Source: Kiritimatiellia bacterium (GTDB taxonomy: Bacteria; Verrucomicrobiota; Kiritimatiellia; WLWN01). From it: 64,000 nucleotides of DNA. A program made the position numbers and the translations under genes. The notes below the pieces were generated by a model. That model was not told where the DNA came from, ran no database searches, and was given only the letters and a program-made list of their open reading frames with translations. Shown here one piece after another: positions 52,001 to 61,914 of this stretch. The stretch lies in the NCBI GenBank assembly GCA_012103575.1, contig WLWN01000001.1, positions 2,360,538 through 2,424,537 of the forward strand, written 5' to 3'. How positions within the stretch are numbered: position 1 is the first letter of the stretch; every line of letters begins with the position of its first letter.

Positions 52001-53029
52001 TTACGGGGGGGGGGTGCTTTTAGGGGTATGATAAACGGCATGCCCCACTCCGGCTCCGATCAAAAGAACAGCGATAAAGAACGCCTTTCGCCTTATTGAC
52101 GGTCCCTTAGCAATTGAACCCCATTGGCCTAAAACCCATGCCCCTATACTGATGATCAACAATCCAACAAGCAAAGACAAAATACCTGCCGATCCCGTTT
52201 GGAGATTTAGCACTAAAACAAGCCACAATACGGTTGCCATTAACAAGAAACCCATGATGTGTTTTAATGTTTCCATCCAAGGTCCTGGTTTCGGAATCCA
52301 CTTCATGAGCTGAGTATATCTCGATAAAATGACATAAGGGCTCGCCATACCTAAGCCCAGCATCGTGAAGACTAAAAAAGAAATCCATGGAGGTTGGGTC
52401 AGCGTATATCCAAGGGCTGTACCCATCAGTGGCGCTGTGCAAGGTGTGGCAACCAGCGTGGCCAAAAATCCGCTAAAGAAAGAACCCCATAACCCTGCTT
52501 GATTTGTTAGCGTTGATCCTGTGCTCATAAAGGAAAGACCCATTTCAAAAACGCCCAACAGATTGAGTCCCAACAAAAAGAATAGACACGATAGAAAAGA
52601 AAGAATCTCAGGAGACTGTAATTGGAACCCCCAACCAATTTGTGCTCCGCTTGCCCGAAGTATGATCAGGATGCTCGCAAGGATCCAAAAAGAAATTAAA
52701 ACGCCGAGGGCAAACGCTACCCCGTGTTGTGCTGAGCGATTGGAGTCTCCATGAGCCTGTTTTACAAAACCCAAAAGTTTTATGGATATAACGGGGAAAA
52801 CGCATGGCATTAGATTGAGAATCAGTCCTCCGATAAAAGCAGAAAAAAGGGTAATGATTAATGTAAGCATGCCCGACGTTCCATACGGGGTCGCAAGGGA
52901 TTCAATGGTGTTTGTTTGATCCGCCAAAGACGTTGAGGTGAATGCCAAAACCAGTATACCCAGGCCATACAGTTGGAAGTAGATTTTATTTTGTTTTTTC
53001 ATTTTCTTGTTTCCCCTCTCGCGCTCCAT
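52001..53029 (-). CDS. DsbD-like thiol:disulfide membrane protein, cut at a C10 run
   Basis: 342 residues: a signal-like N-terminus, then eight membrane helices with the cysteine pair in NLMPCVFPVISIKLLG and ATPCTAPLMGTALG. These carry electrons from cytoplasmic thioredoxin outward. The usual N-terminal periplasmic DsbD domain is missing, as in the short ScsB/CcdA-like forms. The frame ends at KSTPPP inside ten C residues, just before the thioredoxin domain at 51980. A run this long often varies in length in growing cells or is misread in sequencing. Confidence 0.85.
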   Translation of the reverse strand: MERERGNKKMKKQNKIYFQLYGLGILVLAFTSTSLADQTNTIESLATPYGTSGMLTLIITLFSAFIGGLILNLMPCVFPVISIKLLGFVKQAHGDSNRSAQHGVAFALGVLISFWILASILIILRASGAQIGWGFQLQSPEILSFLSCLFFLLGLNLLGVFEMGLSFMSTGSTLTNQAGLWGSFFSGFLATLVATPCTAPLMGTALGYTLTQPPWISFLVFTMLGLGMASPYVILSRYTQLMKWIPKPGPWMETLKHIMGFLLMATVLWLVLVLNLQTGSAGILSLLVGLLIISIGAWVLGQWGSIAKGPSIRRKAFFIAVLLIGAGVGHAVYHTPKSTPPP

Positions 53030-53100
53030 TAGGTCTCTTTACGTTTTGCGGGATACCAAACATTATTAAGTGTGATATACATGAACTCTGAAAATTTTTT

Positions 53101-54441
53101 CTATTCTTTCTTGCGCGCACAGAGCTGCAAAACAATGGGCGCGCCTTCTAACCCAAGAGAACTACGCAAAACATTCACAAGATAGGACCTATAGGTGGAG
53201 GTAACACGTTTAGAGTTATTCACAAACAACCGAATACGAATCGGCTGGGTGCCTGTCTGTGTAACATAATACAGTTTTAGTCTTCTTCTGCCAACTAAGG
53301 GCGGCGGGACACGATTAAAGGCGCCGTGCAAAATGCGGTTTAATACACCGGTAGAAAGATGTGTACGCACCTGTGAAGCGACGTAATCAATCGCATCAAT
53401 ACTTCTTCGAATATTATATCCGGTCTTTGAAGAAACAAATACGAGCGGGACAAACTGTAAAAAAGGAAGTGAATCTTTTAATGCTTTTGCATAGGCGCGC
53501 TGTGTCACTTCCGATAGATCCCATTTGTTTAATAACAAAAGACATCCTTTTCTTTTTTCAAGAACCATGCGCGCGATTTTTTTATCGTTTGCACCGGGTC
53601 CTTTCTCCGCATCTAAAACAAGCACGGCCACATCGGCTTTTTCGATACTTTTTTCTGCACGCATATGGCTAAAATGTTCTACAATCGTATCCACTTTTCC
53701 TCGTCGGCGTAACCCCGCCGTATCCGTCAGAACGTAGTGCCTGGCTTGAGACCCCGTACCCACACTAAAAGGAATGTCTATACTGTCACGCGTTGTTCCA
53801 GAGATTTCAGAAACGATCACACGTTCATGTCTTAACAACCTGTTAATATAAGAAGATTTTCCCGCATTGGGTTTGCCCACAACCGCAACTTTTAAGGCCT
53901 CCACTTCTGCGGGGTCTTCCTCGTCGGGTAGCGTTTCGAGTACCCGGCTCATCAAGTCGCCAATGCCCCGATTATGAATCGCTGAAATAGGATAAAGCGG
54001 AAAAGCCAATGAAGAAAATTCGGAACTTTTTTTATCTAAAATCGTATTGTCTGTTTTGTTAACGGCTATAATACCGTGGCAACCACGTGTATGAAGAATC
54101 CGTGCGACTTCTTGGTCAAGCGGAACAATCCCCTCGGTAACATCGACAACAAAAATAATTACAGAAGCATCCTCAATCGCCATATGAACTTGCTCAATGG
54201 TTCCTTTTTCAAAAACGTTATGGGTTCTGGATTGATCGAGAGTCCCTAACCCCCCCGTATCGATCAGTTCAAAACGTGTGTCGTCCCATGACGCTTCTGC
54301 GGAAACCCGGTCACGCGTAACGCCGCTTTCTTCATGTACAATAGAGAGTCGTCTTCCTATTAAACGATTAAACAAAGAAGACTTACCCACATTAGGACGT
54401 CCTACAATAGCGACTATTTTTTTGGATTTGGGAGCTTGCAT
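53101..54441 (-). CDS. der: Ribosome biogenesis GTPase Der (EngA)
   Basis: A 446-residue protein with tandem GTPase domains: first P-loop GRPNVGKSSLFNRLIG with ESGVTRDRV and DTGG, second P-loop GKPNAGKSSYINRLL with ISGTTRDSI and DTAGLRRRGK. A C-terminal KH-like domain contains RVPPPLVGRRRLKLYYVTQ. It assists 50S assembly. Length and order are standard. The gene is intact, 72 bp upstream of the DsbD-like gene. Confidence 0.97.
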   Translation of the reverse strand: MQAPKSKKIVAIVGRPNVGKSSLFNRLIGRRLSIVHEESGVTRDRVSAEASWDDTRFELIDTGGLGTLDQSRTHNVFEKGTIEQVHMAIEDASVIIFVVDVTEGIVPLDQEVARILHTRGCHGIIAVNKTDNTILDKKSSEFSSLAFPLYPISAIHNRGIGDLMSRVLETLPDEEDPAEVEALKVAVVGKPNAGKSSYINRLLRHERVIVSEISGTTRDSIDIPFSVGTGSQARHYVLTDTAGLRRRGKVDTIVEHFSHMRAEKSIEKADVAVLVLDAEKGPGANDKKIARMVLEKRKGCLLLLNKWDLSEVTQRAYAKALKDSLPFLQFVPLVFVSSKTGYNIRRSIDAIDYVASQVRTHLSTGVLNRILHGAFNRVPPPLVGRRRLKLYYVTQTGTQPIRIRLFVNNSKRVTSTYRSYLVNVLRSSLGLEGAPIVLQLCARKKE

Positions 54442-54616
54442 ATCCGCTTACGGCTATCTTTTATAACTCTGTTTTTTTGGGTAGCGACCGATCCGCCGCG
54501 GTGAAATAATCCGATGATACTGTTTCATATTTCGATATTCAGATTTGATTCCGGCTGTTCCGTACTAGGAGCTATTGGCTATTTATAGAAAGACCCTGCT
54601 AACCAATGATCAACAA

Positions 54617-55216
54617 CTATATTCCATCAAACTGCTTAAACCCATCGAATAAATATTGGACCCCTGAAATAAACGTAAAAATACCTGTCGCCCATATAAT
54701 TTCTCTAAAATAGGTATCTGGAAAAGGCGCCAACACCCATACAATGGCAATCATTTGAAATGCTGTGGAAAGCTTTCCCATGATCCGAGGAGAGACCTCA
54801 ACCCTCCCATGCAGGGCATGAACAATCGCTGCACCGACCGCAATAACAACATCTCGACTCAGCACAAGCAGTGTAAATGCTACGGGGAATTGGGGTTGAA
54901 GTTCGGGTAAATTCGGACGGGTTAAAAGAATTAAAGCCGAAAGCAAAAGCAGTTTATCCGCCAATGGATCTAAAATACAGCCGAGCTTCGTAATTTCATT
55001 ACGGGATCGCGCCAGATAACCATCTAACGCATCTGTTAACGCCACGCCAAGAAATATAATGAGGCCATACATACGAAAAGTTTCGTCCGGTTCTCCCCGC
55101 CTAAGACTCAGAAAATAGTAAATAAGCAGCAAAATAAATAACGGCACACTCAGGATGCGAATGATCGTTACTTTGCTGGCCAACGTAATGGTAGAATTTT
55201 CTATCTCTTTGTGCAT
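54617..55216 (-). CDS. pgsA: CDP-diacylglycerol-glycerol-3-phosphate phosphatidyltransferase
   Basis: A 199-residue membrane enzyme of the CDP-alcohol phosphatidyltransferase family. The signature is complete: TDALDGYLARSRNEITKLG followed by CILDPLADK. KVTIIRILSVPLFILLLIYY is the usual first helix. It makes phosphatidylglycerol phosphate, a step to PG and cardiolipin. It starts 9 bp past the gltX stop. A 175-bp gap before der shows no gene. The gene is intact. Confidence 0.92.
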   Translation of the reverse strand: MHKEIENSTITLASKVTIIRILSVPLFILLLIYYFLSLRRGEPDETFRMYGLIIFLGVALTDALDGYLARSRNEITKLGCILDPLADKLLLLSALILLTRPNLPELQPQFPVAFTLLVLSRDVVIAVGAAIVHALHGRVEVSPRIMGKLSTAFQMIAIVWVLAPFPDTYFREIIWATGIFTFISGVQYLFDGFKQFDGI

Positions 55217-55225
55217 ACCAAAGAC

Positions 55226-56548
55226 CTATCTGTTGGGGTTAAACCTCGCGGATGTCCGGTCAATACGTTCAATAACACGATCTTTGCCCAGAACCTCCAA
55301 CATCTCAAACAAACTGGGCCCCATAGGAAGCCCTGAAGTAGCCACTCGAACAGGGTGAATAAGTCCACCTGGGCTTATACCCATGTCCTCAGCTAACCCG
55401 CGTAAAACGGATTCTATAGTTTCGACATCAAAGGGGGCAAGGTCAACAAATTGATCCTTTAGTTTTAATAATCGATCCAGCGCCCCTTCTTTTTTGATCC
55501 GTTTATTAACAGCTTTTTCGTCATAGTCATATTCCTCCGTGAAGAAAAACCCTGCTAGACTCACAATATCCGGGAAACATTTTATACGTTCACGCATTAA
55601 ATCAAACACACGATCTATATAATCTTCTGAAAGCGTTTCGGTCCACAAACCTTGTTTCTTTAGTACAGCAATACAGCCTTGCTTGAATTGATCGTTGGGC
55701 ATGGCCTGTAGATAAGCCCCATTCATCCAATATAGTTTATCAAGATCCATTTGAGCTGGAGCTGATTTTACGCGCTTGATATCAAATAACGAAATGGTTT
55801 CATCACGACTGATCTTTTCTCGATCATCACCTGGTGACCATCCTAGCAAGGTTAAGTAATTGAATAACGCTTCAGGCAAATAGCCTTTTTCTCGGAAATC
55901 TCCAACAAAGGCATCTCCATCGCGTTTGGAATAAGGTTTCCCTTGTCTATTTACAATCATGGGTAGATGCGCAAATTGGGGGATAGGGGCGTCTAGAGCC
56001 TCATAAAGAGCGACATGCCGATAGGTATTTTCAATGTGATCATCGCCTCGAATAACATGGGTGATCCCCATCTCTATATCATCTAGCACATTCGCCAAAT
56101 GGAATACGGGGGTTCCGTTTGATCGTACGAGCACTAAGTCATTTAGGCTCTCTGCAGGTTTCCGTAATGTACCTTTCATTTTGTCATGAAAGACCATATC
56201 CTTATCTGGCATACGAAAAACAATGGCTTCTCCTTGTCCGGTATTTCCTTTATCTTCTTTGTAGGCAAGCCCTTTAGAGAGGAGTTGTTCTGCTGCTTCA
56301 AGATGGGCTTCTATACGGGTGGATTGGTAAAGAGGTTCTTTGTCGTAATCGAGCCCGATCCAGTTCATTGCGTCTAATAAAGTCTGAATCGCTTCAGGTG
56401 TAGATCGTTCGCGATCGGTATCTTCAATCCGTAAGAGGAACTGACCGCCTTCGTGGCGTGCAAATAACCAATTGTAAATGGCCGCTCGTATATTGCCAAT
56501 ATGTACATGTCCTGTAGGACTTGGTGCAAATCGTGTTCTAACGTTCAT
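55226..56548 (-). CDS. gltX: Glutamyl-tRNA synthetase
   Basis: A 440-residue class I synthetase. The start chosen is MNVRTRFAPSPTGHVHIGNI (ATG at 56548), because the longer in-frame extension runs into IS30 sequence. HIGH appears as HIGN. The KMSKS loop reads KPYSKRDG, and FVGDFREKGYLPEALFNYL follows. The C-terminal anticodon domain ends TSARFNPNR. Discriminating or non-discriminating type cannot be told; no gatCAB genes are in the window. The IS30 end lies 52 bp upstream of the ATG, so the promoter must be very close or within the IS. Confidence 0.95.
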   Translation of the reverse strand: MNVRTRFAPSPTGHVHIGNIRAAIYNWLFARHEGGQFLLRIEDTDRERSTPEAIQTLLDAMNWIGLDYDKEPLYQSTRIEAHLEAAEQLLSKGLAYKEDKGNTGQGEAIVFRMPDKDMVFHDKMKGTLRKPAESLNDLVLVRSNGTPVFHLANVLDDIEMGITHVIRGDDHIENTYRHVALYEALDAPIPQFAHLPMIVNRQGKPYSKRDGDAFVGDFREKGYLPEALFNYLTLLGWSPGDDREKISRDETISLFDIKRVKSAPAQMDLDKLYWMNGAYLQAMPNDQFKQGCIAVLKKQGLWTETLSEDYIDRVFDLMRERIKCFPDIVSLAGFFFTEEYDYDEKAVNKRIKKEGALDRLLKLKDQFVDLAPFDVETIESVLRGLAEDMGISPGGLIHPVRVATSGLPMGPSLFEMLEVLGKDRVIERIDRTSARFNPNR

Positions 56549-56600
56549 GGGTCTTTTGTAGAAGAAAAAGAAAGCGTCGACAAGATTATACAAAGGATTT

Positions 56601-57650
56601 GGTAGAGTAACAATACAAGTGCAAAGATCCGCAGCATAGTTCATTCTTTGGGTATCTGACCCCCCCCAAAGGAGAACATAAAATGCCACGAACCTACGAA
56701 CATTTAAACCGTTATGAACGAGAAATGATAGCCCAGATGCTAAAAGAAAATATAGCTTATCTCAAATTGGCCATCGCCTGGGCCGATCCCCCTCGACTAT
56801 TTGGCGCGAATTTCGCCGTAATCGAGTCCGTGGCCGCTATTACCCAAGACCCGCAAATGGCCTGGCTCAAAGCCGATTACAGCTAGCTCGAAAGCCTCAA
56901 AAAGTGATGGGAGCTAGCAAAGAACAAGTGGAGACTCTCCTGGCGAAGTATTGGTCTCCAGAACAGGTTGAAGGTCGAAGAAAGCTAGAAGGTGACCCTC
57001 CCATCAGTCGAATGACGATCTACCGCTACTTGTACAGTCCAAGAGGGGCTGGCTACCGAAAATACCTGCGTGGCCCCGGAAAGAAAAAACGAGCGACTCG
57101 GAAAAGCCATTCACGTATACACAACCAAACGATGATTGACCAACGCCCCGAAGAGGCTGAAAGCCGCAAGGTGGCAGGCCATTGGGAAGGTGACACTATT
57201 CAGGGCCAAACGAGAAAAGAGGCCTGTGTAGTCACTCTAGTAGATCGAGCGACTCGATATCTCATCGCCGATCTTTTACCTCGATGCAATGCCGAATCGG
57301 TCAACCGTTCCGTACCTCAGTTCGCTGATTCAGGGCTCCCCTTTAAAACGGTGACTGTAGATAATGGCATGGAGTTTGCCAGCCATGCTAAACTACAGAA
57401 AAAAATAGCAACCCCCATTTTCTTTGCTGAAGGGAGAAACCCTTGGCAAAGAGGGAGCAACGAAAACACGAATGGTTTGCTTCGCCAGTTTTTCCCGAAG
57501 AAAACCGACTTTGCTGCCCACAGCTCCGCTCAGTTGAGATGGGCTGTGGAGTTACTGAATAATAGACCAAGAAAATGCTTACGAATATAGAACGCCCAAA
57601 GAAATGATGGACAGCTTCGGTTTTGCACTTGTAAGTTGAGTCTGCAGAAA
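56601..57650 (+). mobile_element. IS30-family element, type B, copy 2
   Basis: It starts GGTAGAGTAACAATACAAGT like copy 1 and runs to TTTGCACTTGTAAGTTGAGT near 57640. Immediately beyond it the 5' quarter of another copy lies in reverse, so the whole block (56601-57898) has two left ends pointing outward. Confidence 0.85.
56683..57637 (+). pseudogene. IS30 transposase (type B) copy 2, two frameshifts
   Basis: The start is MPRTYEHLNRYEREMIAQML. One A is missing in the A run near 56748 compared with copy 1, which shifts the frame. The main part resumes at 56904 with the intact GAGYRKYLRGPGKKKRATRK (Arg where copy 1 has a stop), VAGHWEGDTIQGQ, VTVDNGMEF and NPWQRGSNENTNGLL. A second one-base insertion near 57586 (TTACGAATAT versus TTAGAATAT) cuts off the last 15 residues. 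Confidence 0.88.
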
Positions 57651-57651
57651 T

Positions 57652-57898
57652 GGGTAATAGCGGCCACGGACTCGATTACGGCGAAATTCGCGCCAAATAG
57701 TCGAGGGGGATCGGCCCAGGCGACGGCCAATTTGAGATAAGCTATATTTTTCTTTTAGCATCTGGGCTATCACTTCTCGTTCATAACGGTTTAAATGTTC
57801 GTAGGTTCGTGGCATTCTATGTTCTCCTTTGGGGAGGGGGCAGATACCCAAAGAATGAACTATGCTGCGGACCTTTGCACTTGTATTGTTACTCTACC
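57652..57898 (-). mobile_element. IS30 type B, inverted 5' fragment
   Basis: On the minus strand it carries the left end (GGTAGAGTAACAATACAAGT inverse at 57898), the ribosome-binding region and codons for MPRTYEHLNRYEREVIAQML through RSPSTIWREFRRNRVRGRYY, then breaks off where copy 2 ends. It is a partial duplicate in opposite orientation. Confidence 0.85.
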
Positions 57899-58165
57899 AA
57901 AACAAGGACCTATTTGGAAGATGCGTGGGTACCCTGCAGCGAGTAGCCGTTTCATGTGAAGTTCTGGCGAGGTTCGCAAATAGTTTTCGCCTGCCGGTTC
58001 AGCATCAATGTGTAATTCAAGTGCAGGTGTAGGAATCCGAATAGGTGTTTCAACTTCTATAAAATCTTGATCTAAGAAGAAACGTCGGATCACGTCCGTG
58101 ATTTTAGACCGCAAAATAAGGACAAGTTGTATCTTTTTGAGATGCTGATCTTCCGTAATCATCAT
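57899..58165 (-). pseudogene. EpmA-like class II lysyl-tRNA synthetase paralogue, 5' part only
   Basis: The start near 58165 (MMITEDQHLKKIQ) leads to RSKITDVIRRFFLDQDFIEV, ETPIRIPTPALE and YLRTSPELHMKRLLAAGYPR then IFQIGPCF. This is the class II motif 1 and 2 region as in EpmA (GenX/PoxA), the EF-P beta-lysylation enzyme. The reading frame enters the IS30 fragment right after GPCF, so the catalytic rest is lost. It follows three glycosyltransferase genes by 14 bp. No efp gene is in the window. Confidence 0.75.
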
Positions 58166-58178
58166 CAGACCCGTTTGT

Positions 58179-59351
58179 TCATGATTCCCCGGCCATACAT
58201 TTCTGAATAGACCGATTTAATCCGTCTAAGAAATTTTGAATGCTGAAACGCTCGGCCTGATGTCTGATTATGGAAGAGTCCCACGCCCTTCTCGCGGCTT
58301 GTTCAACCGCTTCAAAGAGACTGTCTTCTGTTTGTTCTTGGAAATGGACGCCCGTTGTTTCATGTATAACTGTTTCCGCAGTGCCCCCTTGTCCAAACGC
58401 TATAACGGGCCGCCCACACGCCATGGCTTCCACTGGGACAATGCCAAAGTCTTCTTCTCCCGGAAAAATAAGGAAACGACATTTTTGATATAGAGCTACA
58501 ATTTCAAGATCTGATTTCCATTCTAAAAATTGAATAGTTGGTTCAGCTAATTTGCGCAACCTATCGAGTTCGGTTCCAACGCCCACAATTTTAAGGGGAT
58601 ATCCCAATCGATTATAAGCGCGAACCGCTAAATCAATACGTTTGTAAGGGACGAGGGCAGATACAATTAGATCATAGCCTTCATGCTCTGCTGATGCGGG
58701 TGTACAGCGTTCAGTGTCTACAGGAGGATAGACCACGTCTGCGTCTCGATTATAAAACGCTTTAATCCGTTTCTGTACGTGTTGGCTAATGGCCACAAAA
58801 TGGTCTACGCGTTCAGAAGCCTTGTAATCCCATTTTCGGAGAGCATGTAGAACCGGTTTGAATACCATTTTTTTAATTCTGCTATGACCGAAATATTCAT
58901 CGTAGAATAGCCAAGCATACCGCATGGGCGTGAAACAGTAACAAAGATGTCTTGTTCCCTCTGGCATATTTAATCCTTTGGCTACACAATGGCTTGTACT
59001 AATTAAAAGATCGGCGTTTTGCGTTTTTAACGATTCAATAGCATGAGGGAATAGAGGCAGAAAATATCTGTAAAGGCTTCGGATATTCGGAACACGTTGT
59101 AGCCAGGAGGTCATGATGGAATGCGAAGCAATTTTGTCAGATATCGAGTCGTGGTTATGAATGAGGCTATAAATAGGCGCATCAGGAAACCCCTCCCCTA
59201 ATAGTTCCAGGATGCGCTCTCCACCTCGCATGCCTGTAAGCCAGTCGTGGGATAAGGCGATGTTTAAATCAGCCCAATTTTCAGGAAATTGATAAGACAT
59301 GGGCTGGATACTAGATACGGGATGCGTTGTCATCATACATAACTCGTTCAT
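58179..59351 (-). CDS. GT4 glycosyltransferase (third of three)
   Basis: A 390-residue GT-B enzyme. The N-terminal acceptor domain starts near LNIALSHDWLTGMRGGERIL, and LCYCFTPMRYAWLFYDEYFG is typical of mannosyltransferase-like GT4 members. The donor domain has YPPVDTERC, LVPYKRIDLAVRAYNRL and the EX7E motif in GEEDFGIVPVEAMACGRPVI. The start may instead be Met18 at 59300, which would avoid the 41-bp overlap with the gene upstream. Donor and acceptor are unknown. Confidence 0.85.
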   Translation of the reverse strand: MNELCMMTTHPVSSIQPMSYQFPENWADLNIALSHDWLTGMRGGERILELLGEGFPDAPIYSLIHNHDSISDKIASHSIMTSWLQRVPNIRSLYRYFLPLFPHAIESLKTQNADLLISTSHCVAKGLNMPEGTRHLCYCFTPMRYAWLFYDEYFGHSRIKKMVFKPVLHALRKWDYKASERVDHFVAISQHVQKRIKAFYNRDADVVYPPVDTERCTPASAEHEGYDLIVSALVPYKRIDLAVRAYNRLGYPLKIVGVGTELDRLRKLAEPTIQFLEWKSDLEIVALYQKCRFLIFPGEEDFGIVPVEAMACGRPVIAFGQGGTAETVIHETTGVHFQEQTEDSLFEAVEQAARRAWDSSIIRHQAERFSIQNFLDGLNRSIQKCMAGES

Positions 59352-60480
59352 ACGCCTGCAATGTTAATGCGGCCGTTCGTTTCCATGTAAATTTGGATGT
59401 TCGTTTTTGCCCTTTTTCAGATAGCTCTTTGGCCCATGCCGGATCCGTCAAAATACGCAGCACCGTTTCTATAAGCTGGTTCGTATCATCAGGATCAAAC
59501 AAGGCCGCTGCTTGACCGGCTACTTCGGGTAATGAACTGACATTACTACAAACCACCGGAGTACCGCAAGCCATGGCCTCTAGCACAGGAAGTCCGAAGC
59601 CTTCATAGCGTGATGGCAATACTAAAACATCCGCTTGTTGATAGGCCTTAAGCAACTCTTGTTCATCCAAGTATCCCTGCCACACAATGGCATCCTCGAG
59701 ATTGAATGTAGACGCCTGTTCTTGGGCTTCGGGATAACGCGGATCTTCAGGTCCAATGATACGGAGCCTTGTATTTGGTTCTTTTCTATGTATTTCAGAA
59801 AACGCTTTGATCAATTGCGTTACATTCTTATACGGATCAAACCGTCCTACATACACTATCGTTTTTCCCGACGCAGGTATACGTAGCGCTGGAGCATATT
59901 GCTCTCCAGCAGCCTCAGGAATAGCGATCACATCATCGTGGCGATCGGGGGGAATGTGTAAACGTTCTAGTATATCAGCTCGGGTTGCCAAGCTTGGACA
60001 TACAATGCAATGGGCGCGGCAGCCTACCTCATTCATAATTTTGCAATAGAGAGGAAACATGCGGGATTTTTTGGATTTAGGAGCGTGGTCTCGAAAAACA
60101 AGAGGAATCAAATCGTGGATGGTTACCACGCATTTTACAGCCCCGTTTCGATCTCGTTTAAAAGCCCTGAACGGAATCATATAGTTTGTTGAGTGAAATA
60201 ACTCTATCTGTAGTTTTTTTAACAGCCCCGGCAGGAAAAACTGATTTTTTAAAGAAAAGACAGAATAAGAAACCAGATAGGGAACAAAATGTTTTTTATC
60301 GTGAATGCCGGTAACGTCTACGGTTCGTTCGAGTGTTTGCGGATTATCAAAAAAGAGAATGTACTCGTTTTTGTCATCGATCTGTGCCAAATATCGTATC
60401 AGTTCTTCCGTATATTTTCCGATTCCCGTAATGTGGGGAAAGATCCATCTTGCATCCATTCCAATTTTCATATGGCTCAT
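59311..60480 (-). CDS. GT4 glycosyltransferase (second of three)
   Basis: A 389-residue GT-B enzyme. The N-terminus KIGMDARWIFPHITGIGKYT has the ArgArg-free 'G-GRY/GKYT' loop common in polysaccharide GT4 proteins. The donor side has TIVYVGRFDPYKNVTQLIKA and LVLPSRYEGFGLPVLEAMAC then GTPVVCSNVSSLPEV. The ATG overlaps the upstream stop (ATGA). It probably extends an envelope polysaccharide. Confidence 0.88.
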   Translation of the reverse strand: MSHMKIGMDARWIFPHITGIGKYTEELIRYLAQIDDKNEYILFFDNPQTLERTVDVTGIHDKKHFVPYLVSYSVFSLKNQFFLPGLLKKLQIELFHSTNYMIPFRAFKRDRNGAVKCVVTIHDLIPLVFRDHAPKSKKSRMFPLYCKIMNEVGCRAHCIVCPSLATRADILERLHIPPDRHDDVIAIPEAAGEQYAPALRIPASGKTIVYVGRFDPYKNVTQLIKAFSEIHRKEPNTRLRIIGPEDPRYPEAQEQASTFNLEDAIVWQGYLDEQELLKAYQQADVLVLPSRYEGFGLPVLEAMACGTPVVCSNVSSLPEVAGQAAALFDPDDTNQLIETVLRILTDPAWAKELSEKGQKRTSKFTWKRTAALTLQAYERVMYDDNASRI

Positions 60481-61592
60481 TCTATGAGGGACGCGTATAC
60501 ATTCCAGGTTTTTTCAGCGGTTTCTGCCCATGTAAATTTTTTGATGTGTTGAACCCCTTTGGCTTGCAGGGTTTCGCGCTGTGAAGAATCATCAAGTAAT
60601 TCTTCGATTTTATCCGCCCATTCAGTAGGATCAAATGATTTCATAAGTACCGCTGCGCCACCTAACACTTCAGGTAAAGATCCCGCTGAAGAAGAGAGCA
60701 CGGGTGTGCCGCACTGCATGGCTTCTAGCGGTGGAAATCCAAATCCTTCATATATAGACGGGAAAACAAACAATGTTGCGCCTGCATAGAGAGAGGCCAG
60801 ATGCTCTTCGTGTACATAATCAAGATATCGAATGCTATGGCTACGAGAACTTGTTTTCATTGTTTCCAGAATAGGTTCATCTTTCCAGCCTCGCATACCC
60901 GCAACAACAAGGTCGCCTTCAAAGCCTTTTATTTTCTCAAAAACATCTATGAGAAAAGGAATGTTTTTTCGGGGTTCTAACGTCCCTACGGTCAACAGGT
61001 AAGGTCGTTCTAGACCGAATACATTTCGTATCTGTTCAACGTGTTTGGGGGTTGGTTTTGTCATGGGATCCGTGAGCCCCAAATGAATCGGAAAAAGTTT
61101 TGCGGTCTCCACATTTAGTCGCTCAGCAATCTCATTGGCCGAGAATTGAGAGTCGGTGATAATTGCATCTGCATCTTCAACGGTGTTTTGGATCTGTGCG
61201 GTTAAATATTCAAGGTTTTTCGATTCGGTCGTTTCGGGATGTCGAAGAAAAGAAACGTCATGAATCGTAACCACGGATTTACCTGTTGTCAGGGGGAGAC
61301 GTATAAAGTTGGGGAAATGGTAAACATCGGCTTCGCCTGCAAACCGATTAAAAGGTGGCCAGTTCATCGTTTTCCACATCTTTTGTACCACACGTCCTGG
61401 ACACCATTGAATCGTTTTGAGGTTCGTGCCTTTAGCTTCAAAAGGAATGCCTTTTCGTTTAAAGTCAAAACAGAATAATGTGAGCTCATGTCTCGAGGAA
61501 AAAGCCCCGAGGTGTTCTACCAAGGATTTTGTATAACGTCCTACGCCCGCGCGTTGTGTAATAGCTGATTGAATATCAATACAAACTTTCAA
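60477..61592 (-). CDS. GT4 glycosyltransferase (first of three)
   Basis: A 371-residue GT-B enzyme starting MKVCIDIQSAITQRAGVGRY. The donor domain has YLLTVGTLEPRKNIPFLIDV, FVFPSIYEGFGFPPLEAMQC and GTPVLSSSAGSLPEVLGGAA. It is closely related in design to the next gene, so the two may have arisen by duplication. It heads a three-gene transcript whose last member runs into the broken epmA-like gene. Confidence 0.88.
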   Translation of the reverse strand: MKVCIDIQSAITQRAGVGRYTKSLVEHLGAFSSRHELTLFCFDFKRKGIPFEAKGTNLKTIQWCPGRVVQKMWKTMNWPPFNRFAGEADVYHFPNFIRLPLTTGKSVVTIHDVSFLRHPETTESKNLEYLTAQIQNTVEDADAIITDSQFSANEIAERLNVETAKLFPIHLGLTDPMTKPTPKHVEQIRNVFGLERPYLLTVGTLEPRKNIPFLIDVFEKIKGFEGDLVVAGMRGWKDEPILETMKTSSRSHSIRYLDYVHEEHLASLYAGATLFVFPSIYEGFGFPPLEAMQCGTPVLSSSAGSLPEVLGGAAVLMKSFDPTEWADKIEELLDDSSQRETLQAKGVQHIKKFTWAETAEKTWNVYASLIE

Positions 61593-61914
61593 AAGAAACT
61601 CCTATTTATTTTTTCATAATACACAATCGATTCTAAACGCAGGCGCCGTCGTTTTGCAAGTGGCTCATCGGAAAGAATCGATCAAAAAAGTTCCATCCTA
61701 TCATGTATATACGGCCAGAATATACTGGCGCATTTGTTTCAAAGTCGTATACTTAATCCGAGTTGGGGATGTAGACTCCTTCATGATTCTCTTCTGTTGG
61801 TTAAAACATGATTGTTTTGTTTAAAGAAAATTCAGTCTATTCCTGCGTTTTTACATCTCTTATAGAATCGCTGTGAACAGAAAATACGTTTGTGGAAACC
61901 CATGGAGCATATAG
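61593..61914. other. Intergenic region between divergent GT operon and ABC ATPase
   Basis: 322 bp without a gene. It must hold the promoters of both the minus-strand glycosyltransferase run and the plus-strand ATPase gene. A/T-rich blocks around 61610-61620 and 61805-61835 are candidates. I could not fit a convincing pair of -35/-10 boxes or an operator. GGAG lies near 61904, 8 bp before the ATPase start. Confidence 0.5.
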
